This document shows, piece by piece, positions 1 to 12,190 of a stretch of DNA of 64,000 bases (within the stretch, counting starts at the first letter, position 1; each line of letters begins with the position of its first letter). A program made the position numbers and the translations under genes. The DNA lies in assembly GCA_025531455.1 (NCBI GenBank), contig JAMYHL010000078.1:62001-126000 (forward strand), given 5' to 3'. The notes under the pieces are model-generated. The model was not told the origin of the DNA. It was given only the letters and a program-made list of their open reading frames with translations, and did no database searches. Source of the stretch: Apiotrichum sp. Y4204 (Eukaryota; Basidiomycota; Tremellomycetes; Trichosporonales; Trichosporonaceae).

Positions 1-448
1 TCGCCATGCCAGGATTGTCGCTGCTGATCAAGGGGCTCGACAGGACTAACCAGATCTGGGTCACTAGATCAGGAATGGAAGATCAATGTCTATCAAATCG
101 GTGACAGCCCCTTTGCTCAAAGTGCTTCCTGACTCGCTTGACGATCATGATCGGCGTATCCGGTCTCCACTCAGCACCAAGATCACACCGGGCGATCACC
201 TTTTCAACCACTAATCCGCTAGCCCGTTGCTTGCAGCGCTGGCTGAACGAACGGAACATGCCTCACCAACTGCTGCAGATGTTGAGATTCTCTGGCTCGC
301 TGTCACCGCTCGTCTGGGTTAGGAAATTGAAGCCAAAGTCTGCTGCGCGCACCCTATTCATTGTCATCGCAGAGGTATACTACATGTACATGAATACAAA
401 CGGGGTGCCGAACCAGCGATGGCCCAAGCGCCCAAGCTTCGAGCAGGA
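1..448. other. Intergenic left edge, no gene seen
   Basis: Sequence downstream of the glutamine-synthetase gene. Open frames here are short and of non-coding composition. I recognise no domain, RNA gene or repeat. Confidence 0.5.
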
Positions 449-2395
449 CTACACGAGCTCGAGGTAGCGGCGCACTAGCAGTTAGCATCCAGTCTGTGCG
501 CATCGTTTGCAACTCACTCTCCCAGTCAGTAACCGCGCTGCGGAAGAGCTCAAGCTCGTGCTCGCGGGTGCCGCCGTAGTGGTCGACGAAGAAGTCGCCA
601 AAGACCTTGCGCGCGACCGAGTCCTTGCGCATGAAGGCGTGGGTAGCGCTCTCGAGGGACGTGGGCAGCTTGACAAGGGTGTCGCGCGTGACGCCAGGCG
701 AGCCAATGGGGCCATAGGGGAGCTTGGTCTTGTTGGCGATACCACGCAGACCGAGACCGAAGATGGCCGCCATGGCGAAGTGCGTGTTCATGTCGGCACC
801 GGGGATGCGCACCTCGAAACGCGTCGCAGAGGGCTTGACACCGGTAGGAGAAATGATGCGGATCGACGCGGCACGCGAGTCGTAGCCGTAGGACGCGGTG
901 TCGGGTGCCCAGTATTGCTGCTGTCAGCGGGGTATCAGGAAGTAGCGTACCTCGCCGCCAAGGAGACGCTTGTACGAGTTGATGTTGGGGCACATCATGG
1001 GGATGACTGATGTCAGTCGGTACCTTGGTCAGCCAGCTCACCATCCGGAAGGCCCTCGAGAAGACCAGCGAGGAACCATTCGGCCTCCTGCGACATGTAC
1101 TGAAGGTCCTTGAAAGCGGCGTTCTTGCGACCGCCGTTCTTCATCTCCTCATCAGTGACAGCAAAGATATTGCGACCAGACTTGTCGCGGAGAGAGGCGT
1201 GGATGTGACCAGAGCATCCCGACATCTACTGTCAGCAAAGTCCCCCATCGGCCTGCTCACATTCTCCCACGGCTTGGCCATGAAAGTCGGCAAAACATTG
1301 TGCTTTATGCCACAGCTCTTGGCAACGAGCTTGAACAGGGCAGCATTGTCCGCCATGCGAAGGACGTCCGTGTACGCCAGGGCCGTCTCGAACACACCGG
1401 GCCCAGTCTCGGTATCTGAGTGGTTAGTACGGGCTCAACGATCCATGGATCCCGCGATACCCACGATGACCCTCAATTTCAATGCCAAACTTGGCAGCTT
1501 CTCTGTACAGAGCGTAGAAATAGTCCTTGTTGTTGGTTGTGCGGAGCAAAGAGTATCCGTGGTCTGGGTCAGTGCACCTGTCGTGTCACCGTGGACTCAC
1601 TGCCAGGAGTCAGAGGAGTAAGGTTGATGAAGCCCTTGTCCTGCACGGACTCGGCAGTTTCCGCGTATTGAAAGTACTGCATGTTAATGTCGGATCTGGG
1701 TGGGGCACTGTGAAACCAACCTCGAACTCGGCGCCACCCATACAGTCCCAACCTTGAGCCTTTGCGTCCTCCGCAATCTTCTCGAGAAGGCTGCGCGGGT
1801 CAACCGGAATGTAATCGTGTGTGTCTTGGTCGGCAAAACGGAGCAGGAAAAAGGGGACGTTGTCCTCCCACGGGATGCGGCGGTACGTTGAAAGATCGAT
1901 GTAAGCGAGCAGATCGCGGTAGCCGTTGGCCTTGTTCGAGACCAAGCCTTCGTTCATGTACGTCATATCATGCACTGTGAGCGTCAGTTAATGAATTAGA
2001 CGGATCTTTAGCCAGTAGGACACGACATGTGAGGTTGGAATCGTTCAAAAAATGAAGTGACGGCACGAGAACACACATCTCACTTCACCCCCAAACATCC
2101 GACCTTCCATCCACGTCGTCCACGGCGTCCAGATCGCACAGAGAACGACTGATAGCGACAATCCCATCCAAACACAACCCCACAAAACCCGAAAGCGCTG
2201 TCGATAGAGGAGAGGAACTTGGGCTTGCTCATGACCTTGCCGCGAAGGACACCATCGACGTCGATGCCTGGTGGTGTTAGTGCCACAAACGGGTTAGGGT
2301 TACTCACCTGCCACTTTCACGCAGTCGTCGTCCTTCAGGAGCTCCTTGAGCTCGTCCATCGAGCTGGGCGCGTTGGGAGTGGGCGAGGGGGGCAT
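449..2395 (-). CDS. Glutamine synthetase family protein (FluG-type, catalytic domain only)
   Basis: The multi-exon gene starts at ATG 2395 (MPPSPTPNAPSSMDELKELL) and ends at TAG 449-451. Visible family motifs in order: DVDGVLRGKV (N-terminal beta-grasp), FFLLRFADQDT, ETGPGVFETALAY (catalytic Glu loop), SGCSGHIHASL (the GSGxHxH-like strand), RFEVRIPGADMNTHFAMAA and the C-terminal TDWE-MRRYLELV. The last motif appears only after removing a 43-nt intron at 475-517. The length (about 480 residues) and ETGPGVFE signature fit the bacterial-type/FluG branch, which forms gamma-glutamyl amides from glutamate, rather than the canonical eukaryotic GS. No FluG N-terminal amidohydrolase domain is present. 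The substrate is therefore uncertain and could be an amine other than ammonia. The junction between about 1979 and 2160 is not clean in my reading. It shares a divergent promoter with the uracil-DNA glycosylase. Confidence 0.85.
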
Positions 2396-2752
2396 GGTGG
2401 ATGGATGCTTGGTGGAGAGATGAGAAATGGAGAGGTGAAGAGATAAGTGAGATGGGACCATGAGGGTCAGGTGCATCTCTCCCCGGTGGATCCGGACTGC
2501 GCCGGCTCAAGCGAGGCTGTTTTCCGCCATTAGCCGCGGGGAAGAGTGTGGGGTCCCGCACTCTCCCACGGTAGCCGCGTCGTAGAAGATAAGTCGCGTC
2601 AACCTGACGCGTCTGGGGACCGTGCCATGAATCAAAAGTGGAGTGAGACGACGATGCGACAAAGATAAAACCAGCCTCTCTGCTATCCCACATTCCTCGT
2701 TGTCTCTCTCACCAACTCTTACCTCGCTGTCTCTTACGCCCACTCTATTGGA
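2396..2752. promoter_or_regulatory. Divergent promoter with an MCB element (ACGCGT at 2607-2612)
   Basis: This 357-bp spacer separates the start codons of the glutamine-synthetase-like gene (-) and UNG1 (+). It holds one ACGCGT MluI cell-cycle box at 2607-2612, about 140 bp upstream of the UNG1 start. A CT-rich stretch immediately precedes that start. A regulatory role is inference; a single ACGCGT could be chance. Confidence 0.45.
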
Positions 2753-4618
2753 ATGCCTCCCAAGTCGATCGCAAACTACTTCAAGCCTGTGGCCGAGACG
2801 GTAACACCGTTGGCGGGCCGCAAACGCCTCTCGGACACGGCGCGCAAGGCGATCACCGACGCCAAGACGGACGGAGCCTCGCCGGCGAAGAAGGCGAAGA
2901 CGACGAAGACGGCAAAGACGGGGGTCTTGAGTGCGTTTTGGTTACGCTCACAATGCGTCACCTGAAGCTCTTGGCCACTCGCCCAGACTGACACACGCCA
3001 GGCAGCATGGAAACGCCGACGATCACCCTTCCCCGCGCTGCCACGCGTGAAGAGCTGCGCAAGTCGCTTGAGGCACACCCCGAGGTGCTCTCCCTGCTCG
3101 AGCTGGAGCTCGACACTCTTGGGGAGGACTGGCTCATTGCGCTCCAGGAAGAGCTCACGAAGCCGTATTTCCTGAAGGTATGTGTCGCGCGTTGGCGAAG
3201 GCTGACCCGTAGCTGAAGAAGTTTGTGATCGCCGAGCAGCAGTCCAAGAAGGTGTTCCCTCCGGGTAAGTTATTCGTTTGATCTGACTAACCCCTTCAGC
3301 CGAGGACATTTACTCGTGGTCGCGATTCTGCCCCCTCAAGGACGTCCGCGTGATCATCGTCGGTGAGTTGTCGGTGGCGGGCCACCTTGTCCCCTCAAGA
3401 TGGGCCACTACCTCCCACTCCCCAGTTCACTCAAGAGCTGACCTCCCAGGACAGGATCCTTATCATGTGAGTCAGCTAATCTGACGGGCGTGACTGGAAA
3501 CAGCTGACATGCTCTTAGGACGACGGACAGGCGCACGTGAGTGCCGCATGGTGTGCAGGACGGCTATATTAGCTATATCTCCGCAGACTAACCTCAAGGG
3601 CCTCGCCTTCAGCGTTCGCAAGGGAGTAAGAATCCCGCCCTCGCTGCGCAACGTGTACAAGGAGATGGCGACCGCCGTTGACGGTTTTGTCGCTCCAACT
3701 CATGGGTGAGTGGCATGCACACGTTTGCTCGACGGCGTTATTCAGACCCACTGGTGACTGCGGCACCAGTGATGGAGCAGAGTTGTTAAACTTCACTTGG
3801 TCGCAATCCACGTTCACACGCCACCGTTCCGTAAGGTTGAAATGTTTGAGCTTGAACGCGATCTGCGCTAGATCACAGATCTAACGTACATATCTGCACA
3901 TGACGGCCACGGAACTCGTAATGTGCGTCGCGTGGCGAACATTAGACATTGAGTTCATATGAGGAATGTGGGAACTGCCTTGGCCAGCCATCTTCCATGT
4001 GCCGTCTTGCCCCCAAATCGACCCCGATCGCCGCTGACAGCAGCGACCTCACCGAGTGGGCGAAGCACGGCGTGCTGCTCCTCAACACTTCCCTGACCGT
4101 CCGCGCACATGAAGTGAGTGCCCATGGTGAAAGATGGCACAACCGCCAGGAGTCACCAGCCCGCCACTCTATGACAGCACTGACGGCAGGCCGGCTCGCA
4201 CTCGAAGGCGGGTTGGGACCTCTTCACCGCAGCGGCGCTCCGCGCTGTGACGACGTACATGGCCGAACCGGACATGCCCGGTGCGAACGGTCTGGTCCTC
4301 ATGGCATGGGGCAAACATGCGCAGACTATGATTGCCACTCTCGACACTGTGAGTTCCGATGGAGCGATCAGAGGAACATCGAAGAATCAGAGTTCAATGA
4401 GAGTCGCTCTCATGACAATTCAAGGGCCAACCAGCTCATGACGCCTGCAAGTAATATGCTGATATCAGACACGTCACCTTGTGCTCAAGTCGGGTCACCC
4501 GTCGCCGCTCTCTGCGCGCTTCTTCTTCAACAACGGCCACTTCACCAAGAGCAACACGTGGCTCCGCGAGCGGTATGGCCCAGACGGCGGGATCGACTGG
4601 AAGAGCCTTGGCGCGTGA
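2753..4618 (+). CDS. UNG1: Uracil-DNA glycosylase (family 1 UDG)
   Basis: It removes uracil from DNA as the first step of base-excision repair, in nucleus and mitochondria. Splicing by consensus gives the diagnostic motifs. GQDPYH (water-activating loop) is assembled across introns at about 3363-3450 and 3470-3519. AHGLAFS holds the uracil-stacking Phe, LLLN the Asn that reads uracil, and GHPSPLS the catalytic His and minor-groove loop. [11 protein letters not shown] is restored only by removing a 338-nt intron (3706-4043). The N-terminus [13 protein letters not shown] resembles the PCNA-binding (PIP) motif in the same place in human UNG2. The N-terminal ~60 residues are Lys-rich and NLS-like ([13 protein letters not shown]). 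Stop TGA at 4616-4618 gives the C-terminus DWKSLGA. A GTGAGT at 4615 makes an alternative last intron possible. Confidence 0.93.
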
Positions 4619-7600
4619 GTGCGCAAAGATGCTCTGATCCAAGTGTGATATCGACTGTCACTGCGATTGCGACTATATCTCCTGGGTGCAGCTGTGATTG
4701 CGAGCTCAAGCACCAGGGCGACGTCGGCGATCATGTCGAGAGGAGAAAAGGCGTTTGATCTCTGTCCGCGATTTCCACAACTTCTATCCGCTCCCCTGTC
4801 GATGAGCGCCGTGTACACCATCTTGAATCGTTGTAATATCATCCCGGCCGCCTTCCATCGCATCCCACTTTTGTCCCCTGTATACCTGCGGTGGGAGTCT
4901 ACTGGAACGGGCTAATTCTGGGAATGGAGTTCTTGAGTGTACCGGGACCTATCTCGCGCGGACCAGACCGTGCGACGCGCAGGTCCGTTCACATACCGTC
5001 GTGAGATCGCGGCAAGATCGTCCCGCTCGCGGGTCACTGATTCTGCACTTATTCTGATGGTATCCTCACGGCATGGCCGGCATGGGTGACGCACCACAGC
5101 CTCGTGGCTCGGCACTTTCGGCATAGACACGTTGACTCCGCGCTCACCGAGATCCTCACCGAGAATAGCACCGAGCAGTTCGCGTACAGCGTCCCACGCT
5201 ACCATGCGGGATAAACACGCTACCAAGCGGAAAGATTCTCTACCGTGCGGGTAGACACGACTTGCACCGCTCATTTATCTCATCGCATGAAGCTTTACGT
5301 CGGGCCGGTGCCATCCACTTGTTCCTGTCACCGGATTGAGGAACGTTGTCAGTGGGCCGATGGGTCAGGGCCGACCGGGACCGGACCGTGCAATGCTGCA
5401 TGGTCTGGATATGTCGCGATCCATGCGGCGTGTGTCGCGATGTGGAGTGCCTCTGTTGAGTGATGTTGTGTTTGCACGTTCCAAACGTCGTTCACAATCG
5501 TTGCAAGCTGGACGTGCCTGTTGCCAACTGCGATCCTGCAGTCTGGTAATCTGACTACGAAGAGCACCAGTACTGTACTCACATATCTCAAAAGCAATGG
5601 CTGGTATTCGGCTCCGACAGCCGCGCCGCGACCCGCACACAACTGCAATGCGGTCGCAATAACAAAGACACTTGCGTCAACAGGAACCCGTACAGAGTCT
5701 CTAACGACGACTAACTACAATTGTCCACCTGTTAATTCTGCTGTCGGTCTGAAACACGACTGCTTATCTGTATCGCTGGGTATTCGGCTCACGACGAGGG
5801 TTGTCGGGGCGAGCTTGAGCCTGCATTCCCGCTCACGGTACAGATACACAACTACAACCCGGTACCCAACAGCAGAACAAGGCCCGACGCTGGTCCCGGT
5901 GCCGTACGATGCTGTGTCCGTGCCGTCGTGCTCGGCGTCGGCGAGTGGAGGCTTCCGGAAGCCGGACGCTCCCGGAAGTGCCTCGCTGCGCACAGCTCTC
6001 GGATACGCATGTCGCTCGACATTGTCTTTTCTCGAATGGGAGTGGACGTGTTCTGGCCCACAACGCGGTCCTGGTGCTTAGGTACGGTAAGGTCGCGAGG
6101 ATGGACGCGTTCCTTGTGACGCCGTTGGCCTTTAGTGTGGTTGACAGCAGTGCTCCCGAGTGCAGCCAGTCCGTCTGCGTGGGATCAGTACTGACTGAGG
6201 TCGGCGACGCCATGCATGATCCATGTGGATCAACATGTCAACATACGGATCAACACTCAATACTGTGCGAGTTCGATGGGATCGGACGTCGTCAGCAACG
6301 GCTCGGAGACATTCACGTAGGTGGCGTCTGCGGAGCACGACGCGCACCAAATCACCCGCGCAGATGGGAGCGCCAGCGGCGTCGCTGCCGGCGCGTCGTC
6401 GCCCACTGATCCCTGCACACATGCGCACACCCACCCTTGCATGCAACCAAGCAGCTCGCTACGACTGCCGCGGGTGAAACCCAGTGCTTGTTTTGCCGTT
6501 CCGTGTCGCAGATCTGGGAAGCTTTCACTAGCGTGTCCAGAAGGTTCAGACGGGGCGACTGCGTGCGCTCACTCGCCGAGGAATAGAGCGCAATGGAGGG
6601 GAACTGTTTGGCGACGAGTAACGATACTTGACGATGCTTGACGAGGAACAGCCGGTGAGCTCCGACCTGACATGCAACGAAGCAAACACCACCACCCCCG
6701 AACTCTGCCCGAGCTCTGGCGTTCCTCGGCGTAGCACGGTAGCTCGCACCCCGCGTTTCCACTAGTCGAGTACCCAATGTCCGACCCTGCGCGACGATCC
6801 CGCCACACCCAGTTTGGTGTCTGCGAGATCGGTCCAGCAGTAGCGACCGCTTTGGCGCCAACCTTGTCGTCCCGAAACCGCCAAGCACCCAGGCCCAAGG
6901 GTCGACCAAGTTTGCCGGGTGCAGCTTGTGCGGCGCGTACGACTCGGTGCACTCCAAGCCGGAGGGGCAGCGCCGTAGTGATGTAGTGTTTCGGTTTGTG
7001 CTTGAGCTTACTCTTGCGCATCTGGAACGCACCAAACTTTCAACACCGAGCTCCGCAGGAAGCGGGAGGCGGCCATGCGTCGCTCGCGCCAGGCGCCACA
7101 TACCCCTGCAAAGTCTCCCGATCCTCGCCCTGTCCAACATGCCAGGTATGCCAGCACCGGACGGCGTGACACGAGGCACACGCATGAGCATAACATTATA
7201 GTCTTTTGAGAGGGGAGAGGGGGTAGTCCTCCGGGTACAAACACGCGAAAATGGCGTAAGCGTCAAGCTTAGTCTGCGGCCCGCCACTAGTGCGGCTGTA
7301 ATCCGCGGAGGTTTGAAGTCTACTCGGTGGTGGGTCGCTCGCACACCTGGTGAGTTGGCAGTGGGGCCACTGCCAAGCCTAGTTCACGGTCGAGTCTGGG
7401 CACCGTGCACCGTGCAGTTGGACAGCCATGCCGGTGATGCCTCCAAAACGGACGGGAGGGTATCCCAGATATTTCATGTCCGGAGAATTTGTTTGTCTTG
7501 TATGTATCCCGGTAGCGACCGGGAATGTAACGCACGGGACGTTGCCAGATCACAGAGGGAGATGCAGATTGCTGTTGTGCTGGCTGCCTCTTGTCACTGT

Positions 7601-10600
7601 CAGCAGAGAGGGATCGGGGTCGCTGTGCAACAACGTCAGCGGCGTCGTTATCCGAACGGAGTCGAATTCTCCGCTCGGCCCGATCTGGCCCACGCCGCCG
7701 ACCCTGTGGGGCGCAGCAGTTGCCGGCGGCGTTGGGCAGGGGTGCATTTATCAAGGTGCGGCGTTTCCTGATCACTGCACGTTATTACGGCATACAGACC
7801 CCAGAGTGAGTGATCCCAGCTTGGGAGAAATCGAGGCAGATTGGGCAAGGAGTTGCCAGCTTGCCAGGTCCTAGTCCTGGTCCTGGCCTTGCTCTGCTGT
7901 TCTGTGGGTCAAGAATGCCGTGTACAGCCCTGTAGTACACTCCACACCCTCGCCCTAGGACATACCGTAAGTATCGAGATCGAGTGCCTCACGACAACAA
8001 TAGCCATGGACACGGAACACAAGCACAAGCACGGTGCCACATACAGACACTTGTGCACTGGAACAGGCCGTCTGTACGCACAAGGACAAGCTTAGGCGGG
8101 GGGTCGTAGCTCAGCATAGCGCCGTTCCTGCGTTCCAGCCGCGCTTCCACAGTCACACGGCGCTATCATAGGCCCAAACCCGCGGTACGGCGCGCTCTGT
8201 ATCGATCACCAGATCTCTAGCTGCCGAGCTGCTGATCGCACCTGCTGATCGCACCGCATGCAGTGCCGTCGCCGAGGCCGGGCTGCAGATCCGGACCGAC
8301 TCGGAGTCTCACTCAACCTACACGACGGTGTCCACACTGCAGTTTGTTTTCTGCCCGACATTAACCCAGTGTGGCATCCTGCCGGTGGCGCCAATGTCGA
8401 CCATGTGTGGCACAAAGGGGGCAACACAAGTGGCACCGTTTTGGAGTCAGACCGTGTCTGTGCGCACTGAGCAATGTTACCGTCGCGGGTTGCAGAAGAT
8501 CCTAAGCAGTGCAATAATCTCGGCCGTCGACGATCAACCAGGGGAGAGGCCATCTGCCGATCCGCAGCAGTGCTATTTGTTTAAAGAATGTCACGGCCAG
8601 TGTTCTTTCGAGAGCGCTGTGCGTCATAGAACATCATTCTGGATGTCCGTGCGAATCTTCCTACCTCGTCAAAGAATTCCGGGGTACGGTGATTAAAGGA
8701 TGGATACGCGGAATGTGCTGCCCGGTTCTCGGCGCGCCTCGCATGTCCGAGTCCGAGATGTGAGATCCGAGACGGGCCCTCACACAACACCTCACACGCG
8801 TACACACCCCCGCATACCGCATCCAAACACACCCAAACAAGTATACACATGCGTGAATGCATGCATCCAAGATGACACATGCGATACCCAGGAACACAAG
8901 CTGACACTGGCGTATTACTCATATGCCGCCTTGCCGCACAGTGAGACAACGACATCGCCCAATCTGGCACTGCCACGGTCTGTGCGACTTGCTCGATACA
9001 GGTGCCACATGCCGCACGATCTCGGATCTCGAGGATCTCCGACCGAAAGGATCCCGTTGACGGTCGGCATGGTACTGATTTGGCAGGCCAGGGCAGCGGC
9101 CGATGCTTGGGTGCCTCGAGTTCTCTAGTCGTACAGGTAGCGAAAGTCTCGGAGGTGCGAGGGAGAGTCGATGCCATTTGTAGACCCAGGCTTCGACAGA
9201 GATATGTGAGCAACGAGCTAGACCACACTATACGCGAGAGCCCAGCGTGGTACAGGCGGCACAAGCCTGCTAGGTCTTTCTGGATATACCTCCACAGACA
9301 GCCCACTCCGAGCGGAGCCGAGCACCGATGGCGAGAATGCAGTGTCGCGATCATCACGCCAATCGGGTTCTTTGGATATCGCCAGGCGCCACGATCCACG
9401 CACGCACCACACAATGCACTGCAGATGCTGAGAAGCCTTTCGAGTGCATCGTACCTCCAGGCGTCCGGTGGTTCCGCCCCCAACAGTCGGACATGGATGC
9501 GCGACGTGCGCCAGCGGTGATGGCTGGCTGGGGAGAGCACACACTGTGTTGGGTGTCTTCCACTGACCCAGACTGTGTGGCACACAGGTGGGTGTTTGAG
9601 CTTCGACTGGCTGTCTCGGATGTAGGACCACAAGCGTGTATCCATGTAGCTAGCTTGTAGCTTGTAGCGGACCGAGACAGTGGCGCTGAGCGGGGCATAC
9701 CCTGTTTTGGCCTAGAATCATTATCACACACACATGCATCAGACACCCCTATCGGCGGTCAATGCAACCCAAGATGGACGCAACGCATCCATCTGATCAT
9801 TTGAGCGACCCACGACAGCGTGGCTGAACCATCGTGGACGGAAGACCCACTCCGCCGCACTCCGAAGCACACTGCCCTTGAGGCTGGCCCGTGTTCCAGT
9901 CTTATCTTTCGGAAGTGCTTTACACTGCGCGGCGGTGTGATGAGCAGCCGGCGATTATAATTACACGCACCCCGTGTGCGCCCCGCAGCTCTCGAGCCTC
10001 ACACCCTTGGGTGGCCCTCTTCTCGGCCACCCCGCGCTACAGAGCACGTTTATGCCGTGTGTGTGTCCTGAGGTTCCGGTGTGTGGCCAGCAGCCAGCGG
10101 TGCAGGTAGGCAGGTGGCTGGTGTTGCGGTGGGTGTCGCTGGGATGCAGCAGTCCCCCTCGCTGCCCTTGTTGCTGGCATCTGTTGGGTGCTACCGGGCC
10201 GAGGACGGCTGCCTTGACAACGACTAGCCCCACTGGGGGAGGACCCTGTCCGCCGCCGCCAGCAAAGTTGTTATCGGATGGCATCCGACTGGTCCTGTTC
10301 AGTCCTGGTTGCCAGGGCCAGACCCCGGGAGTGGGGGGGCTATTTCCGCAGGGATATTTTCGCATACAATCCGCACTATGCAGTAATGCAGTAATACAGG
10401 CAGTAGCATCCGACAGCGCCACACCCAGGTCATCCAGGGTTGGCGGTTGTTGGGGGTAGGTAGTAGTTGAGTGCTGTCCTCGTTATCGAGCCCTTCGGGG
10501 CATACTCTGTACTCTTGTACAATGTCTTTTTAAAGCCACGGGCCATCGGACTGGCACTGCTCGTGTCAGGGAGAGGCTGGGGGTTACAGGGTCCTCCTGG

Positions 10601-10900
10601 GTGGTATCGTAGGCCCATCTCCATCGCGATCGGGGCATTTCCTATCATACCCTGTACCCTGCCTCATAATGCTTCATGCCGCATACCTCGTGCGTCCACC
10701 ATAACTTTCGGATCTCGGTCGCCAGATGACGGTCGACGAGGTGTGGCTTTTGTCCCCCCAAACCTTTGCGTACTCCGCGACCAGCATGTCCTTTGTCCTA
10801 CTGGGCGCAGAACGTTTAACGAGTCAGCTATCGTTGATCTCTGATGAGAGGGCACCCCGGTAGCTGGGACACTCATACGCTGGTACACCAGTAGAGTTTC
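4619..10900. other. Gene-poor intergenic region (6.3 kb)
   Basis: No convincing gene was found on either strand. The longest open frames (- strand 6352-7344 and 8581-9645) are rich in Cys, Trp, His, Arg and Ser, contain no recognisable motif and have no matching exon structure. They look like chance ORFs in GC-rich non-coding DNA. No terminal repeats, reverse-transcriptase or transposase motifs were recognised. It could hold lncRNA or eroded transposon sequence, but nothing supports either. Confidence 0.45.
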
Positions 10901-10955
10901 GGAATGCGACACGCCTGTTCACCCTCAGACGCCCGGACGCCGCTCTTGCAGCTTG

Positions 10956-10976
10956 CACACACACACACACACACAC
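10956..10976. repeat. (CA)n microsatellite
   Basis: About ten perfect CA units in the long region upstream of the CPL1-like gene. Confidence 0.9.
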
Positions 10977-11390
10977 TTGCACGCACACTGGGCGCGAACC
11001 CACACTGTATTCGTCCCCGATTGCTGTTCTCTCCGGTGGGCCGGTGCACCGCCTGGCGGATTCCGCGCCCGCCTCCGAGAGGGCGACAGCGTTCCTGCGT
11101 GCCTCGCTCGTTCCCTGCCGGTCCTTATTTTATTTCTTTTTTATTTCTCTTTTTTTCTGTGCGCGTTTAGACTTTTGTACAGGAACGTCGTTGTCGAGCG
11201 TTTGAGCTTAATTAGGTTTGAAAGAAGGGCACGGCACGGCAAGGAGGAGTGAATCTCAGCGTTTTACGTCACGACTGGGGAGAGGGGTGCCGCTCGATAA
11301 TGTGATGATGGCTATGATGGGGTCCTCGTACTCCTCCAGAGCAACCCCCGCCGTCCGTCCTCTGTGCCTCTATCTGTCCCTTGGAGCCTT

Positions 11391-11430
11391 CGTCGCTCCG
11401 TCGCTCCGTCGCTCCGTCGTTCCGTTGCTC
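11391..11430. repeat. 8-nt tandem repeat (CGTCGCTC)x5
   Basis: Three perfect and two near-perfect copies of the octamer CGTCGCTC, degrading to CGTTGTCA at the end. It lies in the distal promoter region of the CPL1-like gene. Confidence 0.85.
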
Positions 11431-11639
11431 CGTTGTCACCGAAATGCCATGCACGGCCCGCACGCGCCGCACGGTCCCCGCGGCCCCCACGCCTCCCATG
11501 TGCTTCTCGGTGGCTCGAGCGCGCACTGTCGTCAGAGGATCAGAGGTTCAGAGGGTCCGCGGAGGGGAAGGATGTGAGATCCACCCAAACATCTTGAACG
11601 TTCTCTGAGAAAACTCTGCTGGCGTGCAGGCGGGCGTGT

Positions 11640-12190
11640 AACATTGGTTGTCCCCAATGACCTCCTCCTCCTCCTCCTCTGTCCTTCTGCGGTTCTGCCG
11701 AGCTGCCGGTCTCTCCCTCCTCCCTCCCTTGCTGATGATACTTTCGCTTCTGGCTTCTGTTGGCCCGCCTCCCGGTCACCACCCCCGATTCTTACACTTT
11801 CTTTTTCTCGCGTTGGCGGTTGGGCTTATCTGCAGCTTCCTCAGCTCACTGGCCACTGGATCACTGTGCGTCTGTTGTCGCGGCCGGTGCTCCTCCTCTC
11901 GTCCTCCTCCGTCCTCGTTCCCTCACCACCGCGACTCGCACTCGGTACCTATTGTTGTCCACTCTTCCTTGTACACCCCCCTTGTCTTCCGTTGTTCTCA
12001 CTGCCAAGATCCCTCCCACGTCTCGGATCGTTAAATACCTCTCACCACCCTCGTTTTCTTTCCAAACCCACACCCTCTCCCCCATCTACTCTCTACATCC
12101 TCTACTCGTGACCCATATCCCGTTGGGTCTATTACTCTCCTCCTACTCCTCCAAAACCTCCTAACCCTCCCCCGCCAACTCTCCCTCACC
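11640..12190 (+). promoter_or_regulatory. Pyrimidine-rich promoter/5' UTR of the CPL1-like gene
   Basis: This is strongly CT-rich on the + strand, with (CTC)n and CCTCC runs, and continues up to the start codon at 12191. Long CT tracts are common just upstream of start sites in basidiomycete genes that are well expressed; that role here is inferred. Confidence 0.5.

Noticed and set aside
6352..7344. 330-aa - strand ORF
   Set aside because: Cys/Arg/Ser/Trp-rich, no motif, no plausible exon partners; consistent with random open frame in GC-rich DNA.
8099..8165. tRNA candidate (TAGCTCAGCATAG)
   Set aside because: Resembles a D-arm but there is no T arm or acceptor stem.
8581..9645. 354-aa - strand ORF
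   Set aside because: Same non-coding composition; AC-rich low-complexity underlies part of it.
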